Origin: Steinernema hermaphroditum
Taxonomy: Eukaryota > Nematoda > Chromadorea > Rhabditida > Steinernematidae
Reading direction: 5' to 3'
Assembly: GCA_030435675.1 (NCBI GenBank)
Contig: CM059622.1
Span: forward strand, 15,252,001-15,316,000
DNA length: 64,000 nt
Position numbers and translations under genes: made by a program. The notes under the pieces were generated by a model. The model searched no databases. It saw only the letters and a list, made by a program, of their open reading frames with translations, and was not told where the DNA came from. Of the stretch, positions 19,719 through 29,313 are shown piece by piece; positions within the stretch are counted from its first letter, which is position 1; every line of letters starts with the position of its first letter.

Positions 19719-20768
19719 CTTCAATGACAGGAGGGAGGCATAGAAAGAAATATTGCGAAATCGATGGGAACTTCTGTAATCATTTACAATAGCTAAGGCA
19801 CATTGAGTTCCACACGATAGAGTAGACGGAAACAAAAGAAGTGACATCGTCTAATCTCATATTACTTCAATTTATGATGTCCTCCTCTTAAATATACCGT
19901 TTGGTATACAGTGAATTTGATTTGATTGAAATAGAATAGAATATTGGAGAGAATGAGGATAAGATGAACAGCAGTATACACCGACGGACTGCAGTCTCCA
20001 AATATCATATGGTGGCAAGCATCGAATTTTGCTGAGAGTAAGTGAGCGGTCATGTAAAAAGTGAGCGGTCGTGGAGGTGTCGCTCGCGCATGTTAAGCAT
20101 TCCTAATCTCAAGATCAGTGCAAACAAACAGGAAATGGCGTTGCTAGGCGCACGTGAAGGCCACGTCTCTTAGCTGACCTAGCTTGCCCGAGATAGTTTG
20201 GATTACTGAGATCGGTCTTTTTTAAGTACAGATAGAGATCCCCTATATATTAATGGAGAACCAACGGGTTCGTTGGTCTGTTTGTGTGGTTTTCAATGCG
20301 CACGGAAAAAAGGGGAACCGAGGGGAACCGAACCCGGCACTGTCCGCTTACAAACAAAGCACGTTTGCAATGAGCCACATAAGCCGCTACCATCCTACTA
20401 CTTTACTGCCACTATGTTACTGAAGATGCGAGGTCTTGCGTTACGGGTTTTTTTATTTCAAATGCGAAGTATGTGCCAACATTTTCGCCGTGTCAAAAAG
20501 GCACTTTTTTCAATTCATGCACAACAAAACATCAATAGTATTAATGTACTGTACATTGTGAAAAAAACCTGTGAAAAAAACGACCCTGAGTTCGAAGCTC
20601 AGTGCACCCACATCCAGTGTCCTTGGATGACCCACTTATCGCCTCTGTTTGTCTTCGATTTAACAGTTCGAGAGCAATTTCGTAATTGAGCGCCCACTGC
20701 CGACTAGCACCGTTCCTTCCACATTCCACAGCCAGTCGTCCTTTCGTAATTGGTCCCGAACGGTCAGC
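19719..20768. other. Intergenic, with a SINE and one weak small frame
   Basis: Holds the SINE at 20255-20412. On the minus strand a frame at 20008-19862 encodes 48 residues with one helix (VYTAVHLILILSNILFYF) but ends HHKLK, so it does not fit the valine-ending plan and is only mentioned. Just before the ATG at 20769 no acceptor-like tract is obvious. Confidence 0.4.
20255..20412 (-). repeat. tRNA-derived SINE, copy 2
   Basis: Aligns with 10654-10822: both contain 'ggagaacc...cgggt.cgttggt', then on the other side the reverse of a tRNA-like head (B box GGGTTCGGTTCC, TTTGTAA, A-box-like GTGGCTCATTGCAAACG) and end near 'ctactttactgcc'. The divergence between copies shows an old, inactive family. 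Confidence 0.7.
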
Positions 20769-20930
20769 ATGCTTTCGCTCTGGCGATACGAAGACTTTCA
20801 ATTCATCGTCGCCGTCTTCCTCATTTTCTGCATCTTCTGCCTTCGGGTTCGAAATTTCTGTGGATGGATCAAGGATAGGATTTGCGGGAGTCAAGAATCA
20901 CCGAAAGCTGAACCGTGTTTTATTGTCTGA
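20769..20930 (+). CDS. Small single-pass membrane protein, valine-ending (member F)
   Basis: A 53-residue protein on the plus strand: MLSLWRYEDFQ, a membrane helix about residues 12-24 or slightly longer (FIVAVFLIFCIFCL), a basic Cys-containing stretch RVRNFCGWIKDRICG, a tail with KAEPCFIV, then TGA. Like members A-E it has a short N-terminus, one helix, a basic Cys-containing segment and a final valine. The frame lies opposite an unlikely minus-strand frame. Function unknown. Confidence 0.58.
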   Translation: MLSLWRYEDFQFIVAVFLIFCIFCLRVRNFCGWIKDRICGSQESPKAEPCFIV

Positions 20931-21376
20931 AATTGCCCAAATGTTGTGTATTTCTGGTATTCACACGTATAGCTTCCTTTTCGAAGAAAAAAAGGGCGAT
21001 CAATCGATGTCCTTTCCGTTTCGCTGCTTCCTCGCGACAGTCGGCATGCAGAAGAATCACATTACCCAGCTTGATGCCCATGGATTTATCCTGACCACCC
21101 GCCTTTATCGTCAAACCACGCCCGCCGATGTCTGAAGGATCATAAGAAGACGGAGTCGCGTCGACTGCTAGAAGTCGATCAATCTCTTTTGGATAACAAT
21201 TAATCGATTACTGTATTGTCATATCGTTGTCATAGTCTAAATAAATAAATAAGTATGCGTATAGTACACACCAAGTACAACAAAAGACGTCGAGCAAGTG
21301 CAGTTGCACTTTTCAATTTGTCTCCAGGCGGACGAGTGTCTGCAACAACACTCCGCTGGAGGGACGAGAGACAGGC
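20931..21376. other. Intergenic stretch before the tRNA cluster
   Basis: AT-rich in the middle (AAATAAATAAATAAG near 21240, a possible polyadenylation site for member F). No gene supported. Confidence 0.45.
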
Positions 21377-21448
21377 TCCCATGTGGTCTAGTGGTTAGGA
21401 TTCGTGGCTTTCACCCACGCGGCCCGGGTTCGATTCCCGGCATGGGAA
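21377..21448 (+). tRNA. tRNA-Glu, anticodon TTC
   Basis: 72 nt: acceptor TCCCATG/CATGGGA, A box TGGTCTAGTGG, anticodon arm CGTGG-CTTTCAC-CCACG, T arm CCGGG-TTCGATT-CCCGG. This is the cleanest of three copies in the window. A T-rich tract follows about 27 bases downstream, and a tRNA-Asp follows at 21600. Confidence 0.97.
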
Positions 21449-21599
21449 AAGCCTTTTTAACAGACCTAGGCTATTTTTTTTTCTTGCTGCCACTTTCACA
21501 AAACTCAAAATGAATAGTTAATTTTGAAAAAATAGTGTACGGGTCCTAGGAAAGAACTGAAACTGAGATGTATGGGCGGTTACAAACTGATAGAACATG

Positions 21600-21671
21600 T
21601 CCTCGGTAGTATAGTGGTGAGTATCCGCGCCTGTCACGTGCGAGACCCGGGTTCGATTCCCGGCCGGGGAG
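21600..21671 (+). tRNA. tRNA-Asp, anticodon GTC
   Basis: 72 nt: acceptor TCCTCGG pairs with CCGGGGA, A box TAGTATAGTGG, anticodon loop CTGTCAC, T arm CCGGG-TTCGATT-CCCGG. A TTTTTTT pol III terminator follows immediately (21676-21682). Paired with the tRNA-Glu 223 bases upstream. Confidence 0.97.
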
Positions 21672-21998
21672 TAAACTTTTTTTGACTTTTAATAAAAATG
21701 TATGCCTACCCAGTGAGGTTGTGGTTCGTGCCGAGACCCTCGCAGGCACTGCTAGGCAGCGCTTAGATTCTACATGCTGTGATGTAACAGCAAAGAATCA
21801 CATCTTCATAGCTAAAATCGTGCGGAGACTCTCGGAAAAATATTATGAGTCTGAGGGCAATCGAACGCGCTTCTTAAGCTCAGAGATCGACGGAATGTGC
21901 CTCTCTTCTTTTGGATATCTCTTTTGCCTACTTGTGAACAAACCGGTCTGTTACGGCTACAATGGTGACATCAACAAGACCGCGTGGGCAGCGCTCGA

Positions 21999-22069
21999 GC
22001 ATCGGTGGTTCAGTGGTAGAATGCTCGCCTGCCACGCGGGCGGCCCGGGTTCGATTCCCGGCCGATGCA
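21999..22069 (+). tRNA. tRNA-Gly, anticodon GCC
   Basis: 71 nt: acceptor GCATCGG/CCGATGC, A box TGGTTCAGTGG, anticodon arm CTCGC-CTGCCAC-GCGGG, T arm CCGGG-TTCGATT-CCCGG, discriminator A. TTTTGTT follows. Single copy here, not part of the Glu-Asp repeat. Confidence 0.97.
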
Positions 22070-22311
22070 AATGTTTTGTTATACTAGCAATACTTCTAAG
22101 GTTCAGCGTAAACAGTATTTGTTCTACTATCTTATTTGCCGCAGCGACATCTTGTTGGTGAACCAGCCTTGTTTTAAACTTTTATAAATGTTTTCAAAGC
22201 ACTTTACGCCTCTTTCGCTTTTCGGACACTGATGCCAGTTGAATTTTATATCGTTTCATATTTATTAGATGATGTCCACGAATACATAGTACAAATAATT
22301 ACACTTTGGAA

Positions 22312-22740
22312 TCACTGTTCCTGCTTGTTCGCTGCAATGCCAATGGGAATGTTGCGCTTTCCATCTTCTACAGCTGGCTTCTTGATCCTCGCCGAAACGG
22401 AGAGATTTCCGTTGGAGTCGAGGGAGCATTGAATGGATTCGGGATCGACGTCCGAGGGGATGAGCATCTTCTGACAGAAGTGGCGCTCGATGGAGCCGTT
22501 CTCGGACTCGGAGGAGTGTTTTCCCTCGACGACAATGAAGTCGCCGACGACGTTCACCTCAAGTTCCTCGGGAGCGAATTCGGAGGTCTTGAAGGAGACG
22601 GAGAAGTCTCCATCTTTGCGGGAGACGCGCGAGTTAATCGAGTGGAGCTCCTCAAAGAGTTCGGCGAAGGGATCGCGGCGGCGACGAAGACGGAGGGGTG
22701 CGAGTCCGGGGAAGAAGGCGTCAGAGAGAAGAAGAGCCAT
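22312..22740 (-). CDS. hsp-16: Small heat shock protein (HSP16/HSP20, alpha-crystallin family)
   Basis: ATP-independent chaperone that holds unfolding proteins during stress, in large cytosolic oligomers. 142 residues, intronless. The N-terminus MALLLSDAFFPGLAP with an RRRRDPFAELFEELH stretch is followed by the alpha-crystallin domain from about residue 43 (RKDGDFSVSFKTSEFAPEELEV, then IVVEGKHSS, IERHFCQKMLIPSDVDPESI and SLDSNGNLSVSA, the conserved 'A-x-x-x-n-G-v-L' region) and a C-terminal IPIGIA extension holding the I-X-I motif used in oligomer assembly. The frame can be read 15 bases further to a GTG, but the ATG at 22740 is the true start. It forms a divergent pair with the gene at 23086, differing at about a dozen residues. 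Confidence 0.95.
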   Translation of the reverse strand: MALLLSDAFFPGLAPLRLRRRRDPFAELFEELHSINSRVSRKDGDFSVSFKTSEFAPEELEVNVVGDFIVVEGKHSSESENGSIERHFCQKMLIPSDVDPESIQCSLDSNGNLSVSARIKKPAVEDGKRNIPIGIAANKQEQ

Positions 22741-23085
22741 TTGGAAATAGGACACAGAAAAGATTTCTCAAACGAAGATTGTTTTGTGGTCGGCGCCTCC
22801 CCTTTTATATTCAAATCAGAATAATTCACGAGTTTTCCAGAAGAGCCACCCATCGCGGGGACTTCACTTCGGGAAGGGTCCTGCCCACACGCGAAGCACC
22901 GCCCACCGCCGCGACGACGACGACGTCATAGTTTTCGCACTGTGTTCGATGTTCCCGAACCTTCGCGTGTGGTCGCAAGCCTTCCGGAAAAGTGGGGATT
23001 ATGTTTCTTTCGGAGTATAAAAGGGGGAGACGGCGACCACTAAACAACCTTCATTTGAGAAATCTCTTCTGTGTCCTATTTCCAA
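22741..23085. promoter_or_regulatory. Shared bidirectional heat-shock promoter
   Basis: A 345-base region between the two HSP start codons. Mirror-image TATA boxes: TATAAAAG at 23016-23023 (plus) and the same motif on the minus strand at 22802-22809, each 62-70 bases from its ATG. Heat shock elements: a perfect three-unit TTCccGAAccTTC at 22952-22964, and two-unit TTCcgGAA at 22982-22989 and TTCcaGAA at 22835-22842. The arrangement is that of the classical nematode hsp-16 pairs, so co-induction by HSF-1 is expected. Confidence 0.9.
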
Positions 23086-23514
23086 ATGGCTCTTCTCCTC
23101 TCTGACGCCTTCTTCCCCGGATTCGCTCCCCACCGTCTTCGCCGTCGCCGCGATCCCTTCGCCGAACTCTTTGAGGAGCTCCACTCGATGCACTCACACT
23201 TCTCTCGCAAAGATGGAGACTTCTCCGTCTCCTTCAAGACCTCCGAATTCGCTCCCGAGGAACTTGAGGTGAACGTCGTCGGTGACTCCATCGTCGTCGA
23301 GGGAAAACACTCCTCCGAGTCCGAGAACGGTTCCATCGAACGCCACTTCTGTCAGAAGATGCTCATCCCCTCCGACGTCGATCCCGAATCCATTCAGAGT
23401 GCCCTCGACTCGAATGGAAATCTCTCCGTTTCTGCAAAGATCAAGAAGCCGGCGGTGGAGGACGGAAAGCGCAACATTCCCATTGGGATTGCGACCAATA
23501 AGCAGGAACGGTGA
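23086..23514 (+). CDS. hsp-16: Small heat shock protein (HSP16/HSP20, alpha-crystallin family)
   Basis: Partner of the minus-strand copy: 142 residues, intronless. The alpha-crystallin domain starts at about residue 43 (SRKDGDFSVSFK) and the tail carries the same IPIGIA (I-X-I) motif. Differences cluster in the N-terminal arm (GFAPHRL versus GLAPLRL, MHSHF versus INSRV), the region that usually determines client and oligomer specificity, while the core is almost unchanged. This may reflect gene conversion of the core. The true start is the ATG at 23086, not the in-frame GTG at 23071. The AATAAA polyadenylation signal is at about 23574-23579. Confidence 0.95.
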   Translation: MALLLSDAFFPGFAPHRLRRRRDPFAELFEELHSMHSHFSRKDGDFSVSFKTSEFAPEELEVNVVGDSIVVEGKHSSESENGSIERHFCQKMLIPSDVDPESIQSALDSNGNLSVSAKIKKPAVEDGKRNIPIGIATNKQER

Positions 23515-24399
23515 TTGTGTACTGTCACCAGAATGTAATAATTTGTAATTGTAGTATTTTCTGAATAGCGCTTAATAAATATGTAACAATATAAAATTCA
23601 GTGTCCGAAGTCCACAGTGTCCGAAAGATCAGTGTGAGTTGTAGATCAATGTAAGAAAGCATTAGTGTCCGAAAAGCGAAAAAAGGCTGAACGTTCTTCG
23701 AAAACTTTTAGGAAAGTTTAAAACAGGGTTATACCAACGAACGTTCTGTAACGCTAAAAACCGAGCGTATCTCGAAAGCATGAGTGAAATAAAACAAACG
23801 AGATTTACCACATGACAAAGCAGCAAAAACTACATGGTCGTTCATAGATTCAGTTCGAAGTAACCACATTTTGCCGGAATGCAGGCCTCCAAACGAAACT
23901 AACTCAGAAAGTAAGAAATCCGGTGAATCCGAACCACAGTCCGCAGAATCGCCGCCAGATCCTCAAGAAAGGCTCGTCAAAAGCTATGCAGATGAAACAA
24001 AAACCACTTCCTTGCTTCTGTGATAGTTTCGGATGGAATCTGTGAAACCGGGTAAATGATCACTATGGTCGGAAAACCCAATGGAAAAACGCTTACAAGA
24101 CCGAGTTTTAAAGTAACTCAGAAAGCAAGAAAGGGATGGTAAGCCTAAATAGATTCCAAATTCAAATATCATAGCGAAATAGCAGGACCGATTCGCAAAA
24201 TGACAAAAAAATGAATAATTTAAATCAGCGTCACAGAACTTTTGTGTCACCCTGTAATTATTTTTTAATGTGTGCGTAATAATAAACATGCACTAATAAT
24301 TACGTTTGGACTTGGACTAATAAGCATCGCCGTTTGGAAATTTTGCAATGAATTTAGCATCGCTCACGATGTTTACTGCATTGGAATATCTTATTTAAC
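23515..24399. other. Intergenic stretch, no gene seen
   Basis: Just after the HSP gene there are several 'agtgtccgaa' repeats (about 23600-23670). A HSE-like TTCttcGAA occurs near 23695. The part 24200-24290 ('gcgtcacagaacttttgtgtcaccctgtaatta') is imperfectly palindromic and resembles a transposon end. Confidence 0.45.
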
Positions 24400-25062
24400 A
24401 TGGAAAAACACCCATTTTCACATCGACACTTCGAACACACTTCGATGGAATCCGAAATCGGCAATCTTCGAGAACTTGTCGACGTCGCTTTGAAGACGAT
24501 CACCGAACAGTGCAGTCAAATCAAGCACTACAAAATGTTGCTGGAGATGAAGGAACGTTCAGATAGTCAAAAAGAAGACGTACCAGCTGAAAAGCATCCA
24601 GAAGCGTCCGTCAACAAAGAATCCGAAGACGAGAAGAATCGCCAACGGGAGGAGATACGTCTTGGAGCAATGCTACGCGCTTCAAGAAGCTTCGAAATTG
24701 GAGTCGTCGACATCGTCCTTTTGTTCAACAGCTGCTTCGCTCTTCTCTACTTGTGCTTCGTAATCGGTCGCTTTGTTTTCTTCCCGATGCCACTTTGGAT
24801 CGCAGCGATGACCATCGTCGAGTGCCTTATTATGTGGTTATATGGCTATGATGTCGACTGCCGCACTGAATATACTCGTCTTTCCATCAAGATTAAGAAT
24901 TTTGAGGATGGTAAGCTTAAGAAAGCCCACGTTTCCCGCAAAGATGGCGACTTCTCCGTTTCCTTCAAGACGTCCGAATTCGCTCCCGAGGAACTTGAGA
25001 TGAGCGTCGTCGGTGACTCCATCGTCATCAAGGGTCGTCGATGTGGTGGACTTACTGGATAA
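24400..25062 (+). CDS. Chimeric membrane protein with a captured small-HSP segment
   Basis: An ATG-to-stop frame of 220 residues. Residues ~15-95 are charged and helical (coiled-coil-like, ESEIGNLRELVDVALKTITEQ with heptad-like leucines). Two hydrophobic helices follow at about 104-125 and 130-148, then RTEYTRLSIKIKNFEDG. From residue ~178 to ~212 the protein reads SRKDGDFSVSFKTSEFAPEELE and on through GDSIVIKG: the first strands of the alpha-crystallin domain of the neighbouring HSP genes, almost identical at DNA level over about 100 bases (24936-25037). The frame then leaves homology (RRCGGLTG) and stops. A GTAAGC donor-like site sits exactly at the junction (24909-24914), so the HSP part may replace or extend a lost 3' exon. 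A partial crystallin domain should not fold or oligomerise on its own. Expression unknown. Confidence 0.6.
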   Translation: MEKHPFSHRHFEHTSMESEIGNLRELVDVALKTITEQCSQIKHYKMLLEMKERSDSQKEDVPAEKHPEASVNKESEDEKNRQREEIRLGAMLRASRSFEIGVVDIVLLFNSCFALLYLCFVIGRFVFFPMPLWIAAMTIVECLIMWLYGYDVDCRTEYTRLSIKIKNFEDGKLKKAHVSRKDGDFSVSFKTSEFAPEELEMSVVGDSIVIKGRRCGGLTG

Positions 25063-25309
25063 TCTAAGAATGACTGGATAAACTCCCTCTTCGATTGGTG
25101 TTGTTAATCACTTCCGCTCTCGTTAAATAAATACTGTACTTTGTATCTAACGCAGTTAGACCGTTCCTTGTTAACAAGTCACTTCGAGTCACTACACCCA
25201 AATCTTTTGCTAATTGTCTTTGTTCATTTTCCAAAAATATTCGCAATACTTTGCTTCAACACAGAAGTGATTTATGACAAAGTACTTTGTGATGCAAAGG
25301 CACTCACCA
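25063..25309. other. Spacer with polyadenylation-like signal
   Basis: AATAAATA near 25125-25132 could end the chimeric gene. Otherwise AT-rich DNA leading into the second tRNA-Glu. Confidence 0.4.
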
Positions 25310-25381
25310 TCCCATGTGGTCTAGTGGTTAGGATTCGTGGCTTTCACCCACGCTGCCCGGGTTCGATTCGCGGCATGGGAA
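25310..25381 (+). tRNA. tRNA-Glu, anticodon TTC (copy 2, slightly altered)
   Basis: Same as the copy at 21377 except for a G-to-T change before the T arm (CGCTGCCC) and a changed T-stem base (CGCGG instead of CCCGG), which opens one pair of the T stem. The acceptor, D and anticodon arms are intact. It may be weakly functional or decaying. Paired with tRNA-Asp at 25536. Confidence 0.85.
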
Positions 25382-25535
25382 GAAATTTTTTAGCAGACCT
25401 GAGTTACTATTGTCTTACATTTTCTTTTTAAAAACTCTAAAGAGAAACTTTATTCCACAAAAAAAAAATAATTCGCCTGGTATACAAAAGAAGTGTGATT
25501 GAAATATATGGGCTGTTACCAAGTGAGTTAATGTG

Positions 25536-25607
25536 TCCTCGGTAGTATAGTGGTGAGTATCCGCGCCTGTCACGTGCGAGACCCGGGTTCGATTCCCGGC
25601 CGGGGAG
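25536..25607 (+). tRNA. tRNA-Asp, anticodon GTC (copy 2)
   Basis: Identical over its 72 bases to the copy at 21600. A CTTTTTA tract follows (25611-25617). It lies 226 bases after tRNA-Glu copy 2, the same spacing as the other two pairs. Confidence 0.97.
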
Positions 25608-25788
25608 TAACTTTTTAACCGTTTCAGTGAGTATAGGTCGTGATAAGCAAGTACTTCATAGAACATGAATTTCCCATGGAACGTGAATACGTCGTATTGC
25701 ACTTTAGGAGAAGTATGAAAGTTCGTGATAATTTTCAAGAATAGATAATCTGAGCGGAATTCGGAATCACGAACAAGTGAGACACGGT

Positions 25789-26060
25789 AACTCCTCAGAT
25801 CTCCTCAACACATAGGCTTGTAGCCCACCTTGCCACACCTAATTATTTCTTCGTGTATGTCAATAATCGGTCTCCTTCGTGCATACATAATCAAAGCCCC
25901 GAAAGCGGCACTTGACCGTAATCCGCATCTGTCATCGTCCAGTTTCGAGCCGTTAACTCGACGATTTCGTTGATTTGTAATCGCTTTAGACGCGTCACCA
26001 TCACCACCTTGACCCTGGACGTCTTCACATCTCTCACGGCGATGTGTTTCGCGCAGCGGG
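25789..26060 (-). repeat. Long inverted repeat, left arm
   Basis: The reverse complement of 29314-29554, almost base for base over about 230 bases, with an extra ~30-40 bases near its outer end (25800-25840). Read on the minus strand it contains an open frame ...ITRCAKHIAVRDVK...NWTMTDADYGQVPLSGL and stop. The arms are either recent copies or kept identical by conversion. Confidence 0.8.
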
Positions 26061-29000
26061 TGATAAGTGTTGCAATCTCATATCTCCATTAGTTCCATTC
26101 TAATTAGCCATCCATCGCTCGCGACGGCCCCTCATTTAAAACACGTTTGGGACGTCCCTTCCAGCTTACTTGCTATGAAGCATTATTAATCATTTTCCGG
26201 GCGAACTGCGCGCCATGCATGCTATTGGCAGTGGCCGTCCGCAGCACGCCAGCGCCCAGTGACCCTTAGAAAGGGTGGCGGTGGCTGAGAGAGGTGATGC
26301 CTGTTGCAATAATTAAAATCGCGCGGGAAGCGGCGTGCGCAGGGGATGTGTCATTGTGCAGTGGCGGCGGCGCTGTTGGGTGAGAGCCAATTGACGGCGA
26401 CGTCGGCGATGTGGTCGTTAAGGGCGTCAACGAGGAGACGACGAGACCCCCGGGTGGCCATGACGTCGACGGCGTCGCCGGTGCGAATAACGAATCAGTT
26501 ACAGGTGGACAGTTCGTCCGTTCCATTCAAGCGGAGCGCCGCCTGCCGCGGCGACACCATTGTGTCCCGGGCCTGGGTCTTCATGACTCATAAATTACCG
26601 TAGCGAGTGCAGCAGGTTGGACATATTGTCTTTGTTTCGTGACGTCTTTTATGATCAATCGTTCGCGTGCTTTTGTTGATCTACAGGGTGGACCAGATCA
26701 AGTGCAACATTTTTTGATTCGTTGATTTAAGTTGATTTGCCACGGTTTGTCGCAAGTTGTCTGGCCCATCCTGTATTTATCGGTCTCCTTTGTGTGAGCG
26801 TACATGTTATGACACAAAATGCAAATTTGCCTTCTGCAGAAGTGCAAACAAAAAAAAATTTTACAATCGTCTGCATCGTATTCTTTGAGGACAGAAAAAT
26901 ACGACAAAAAGTTTCAACCAGAGATGGGTATCGGCTCTGCCGTATATCCGAACCATTGAACCGCTTATCCACACGACTCAGACTCAGACGTCAGACGTCA
27001 ATCGAGTCATTTTCTTTAGATACTTAGAATATCAACTCAAATATCCTGCACATAGGTACTAAAAATCTGAAACCAGCCGGTCCGTCAGCAGTCAATCGAC
27101 TCACGGATCTGAACGACTTGCCGATCCGATCTGATCCGATGACTATTTGGCTAGTCTGTAAAATAGCCGGTAGACCCCTTCAGCTTTACATGATCCTTGT
27201 TCGAGTTTAGATAACGCTTTTTGGTGTTGCATTTTTACAGCTGAAAATGTCATGATAATAAAATATGAAACATATGTGAAGCAATATAATCAGGAATATG
27301 CTATGTGAGTTAGAATTTCTGCCATGTCACAGTTCTCCTTATTTGTGCTTTGTTTCTGTGACTTGATTTTGATGCTCAAATACATGGTCGAAAACGTTTT
27401 TATAATCTAAACGGCGATGAGGAACCCGAAGGAACCTAAAGATGCGTATGATAATACAGACATAAATGGGTGAGCGTAGTTTTATAGCTTTCTGCAGGCA
27501 GACGAGCACTTTTATGACCGCATTGAGGTACAGTAAAAGTGCAGTTTTACCGTAGTTCAAGAATGGGTCGACTAGTGTCCAATTCACTTTAAAAAACGCC
27601 AGTCACGTGACACATTGCGATAAGACAGAGCTCAGAACAACGCTGCAAAGATCAAGATCCGCCACAAACTTTTCCATTGTGATCTTGGTCAGATAAGGAT
27701 CTCGGCTCTCGTCTATCACGAACTGGCATTCTGCCCTTGCGATGCATCTATGTATGCCATTCTAACTCGATTTAAGGGTGTTATCTTATTTTTTAATATT
27801 AAATTTTTTTTTAAATTTTTTTAAATAAGTTATTTTATTTAAATTTTAATCTTAATTTTTAATTTTTTTTATTTTTATTTAAGGGTGTCAACCTGAAAAT
27901 CGAGGCCGCGATTTCTGAGATTACTAGCTCTTGCAGCGAAATTGATACGCCCTCCAATACTGTAGTGTATTGACAATGTCATGTACGGGAGTGGACATGA
28001 AGAAGTGGACAAAAGAACAAAGTTTTTGCCTTGCATCCCGGGAACCTTGGTTTTATCCATAGGAGCACTGGAACCGAATGTGTTTTGAGGTTCTGATAAC
28101 TTGCTACTTCTTGAGACTGAATCAGTTCTCAAACCCTCAACAGCTTCTCCTTGAAATCAACTAGAACAGCCACTTTCCTCCCATGTTTTCAGTTTGGTGG
28201 GTCAACTGTCCCAGAAAAAAATCGATGCCAACCCATTCGTTAAACTAACCCTTGCCAAAAACAAATTACTCTCCATACATAATCGCCCCAGTTCCCCAAA
28301 TCAATCAGCGCAAATGTTTCCATTCGGCCTCCTTCTCCGCATATCGCCATCACTCATCTCAGCGTCCTTTCACAAAAAACCTTCCCAGAACAAACCACAA
28401 CCGTTAATCATCACCGATCGCTCGCGCGCGCACCCTGTGAATACCCAGCGTGCGTTCTCCCTTTCGCGCCATTTTACAACTGTGTCCACGTTGTTGCCGG
28501 CGCCGCTGTCACGATGCCACCACTCAAGGGCTCCGCTGTGCACTTATGCGAATATGACGCGGAGATGAGCGCTTTTCGCGTTTCACTGCGTTTTCAATTA
28601 TTGTGTGGTCGCCCTTTTTGGTCGTCCCCCAGGGGGGGAGATGGGTGACTCAGACGCACATCGATCTGTCCTTTCGATCGCGACGTGTCCGGTCTCATTA
28701 GTCTCACGCGAGTCTATTCGCGACTTCCGAGTCGAAGGTGAAACTTTGATTTACAACCCTCGAAGGGATGCGACGGCGTAGTTTAACGACAAAGCCCAAG
28801 AAAACGATCGATTCGGCCGCCAATTCGGAACTCATCCATCAAGTATATTTATGGGCTGCAGCGAATTTATGTTTAAATGGCTGAAAGTGAGACGCAGTGG
28901 GAGCGGTGACTGCTTGGATTGCTGTCGCGTTTTCTTTTATGTCTGATTTATAGCCCATCAGTTTGTTTTAGATGAGATATAAAACATTTTTACTTTATGA

Positions 29001-29313
29001 TAAGGTGTAGATTCGATTCCAGAAAAACAGCCTAGGTTTTGCATTTCGAGTCTGCATTTGGGTGCTCTGCCCAAACCAGAGAGTCAACATCCTCTGATGT
29101 TCTCATACCAGTATCCTAGGCAAAAACAGCTAAAATATACAGAAAGATACCTGAGATGTGCCCATTGTATCAGCTAGCCATATATGTGGTCATATTCAAG
29201 TCTGATTCCTGACACATTCTTGTCTGATTTTGTTGTGACCCATTATCATAACCACTGTTATATAATGACCAGATCGAAGATGATCCTAAGTGGCTTTAGT
29301 ACACCATATCTCT
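26061..29313. other. Interior of the long inverted repeat, no gene established
   Basis: 26200-26600 is GC-rich with scattered open frames on both strands (ATG at 26346, 85 codons; none has a recognisable domain). 27776-27880 is almost pure A/T. 26980-27140 contains repeated 'gatccgatctgatccgat' and 'agacgtcagacgtca' strings. 28500-28860 is again GC-richer, with no convincing exon pattern. If the arms bound a transposon, its interior shows no transposase that I can identify. Confidence 0.4.
27776..27880. repeat. Very AT-rich low-complexity tract
   Basis: About 105 bases made almost only of A and T, with runs of T and A (TTATTTTTTAATATTAAATT type). Likely simple-sequence expansion. Confidence 0.7.

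Noticed and set aside
19862..20053. 63-residue frame with one helix (minus strand)
   Set aside because: It resembles the micro-membrane proteins but ends in KLK and lacks the basic Cys segment; kept only as a note.
23071..23085. Five-residue N-terminal extension of the HSP genes from a GTG
   Set aside because: An ATG follows at once in both copies; a GTG start is not expected in a nematode.
26266..26603. Overlapping 85-86 codon frames on both strands
   Set aside because: GC-rich DNA gives long frames on both strands at once; no domain or splice support.
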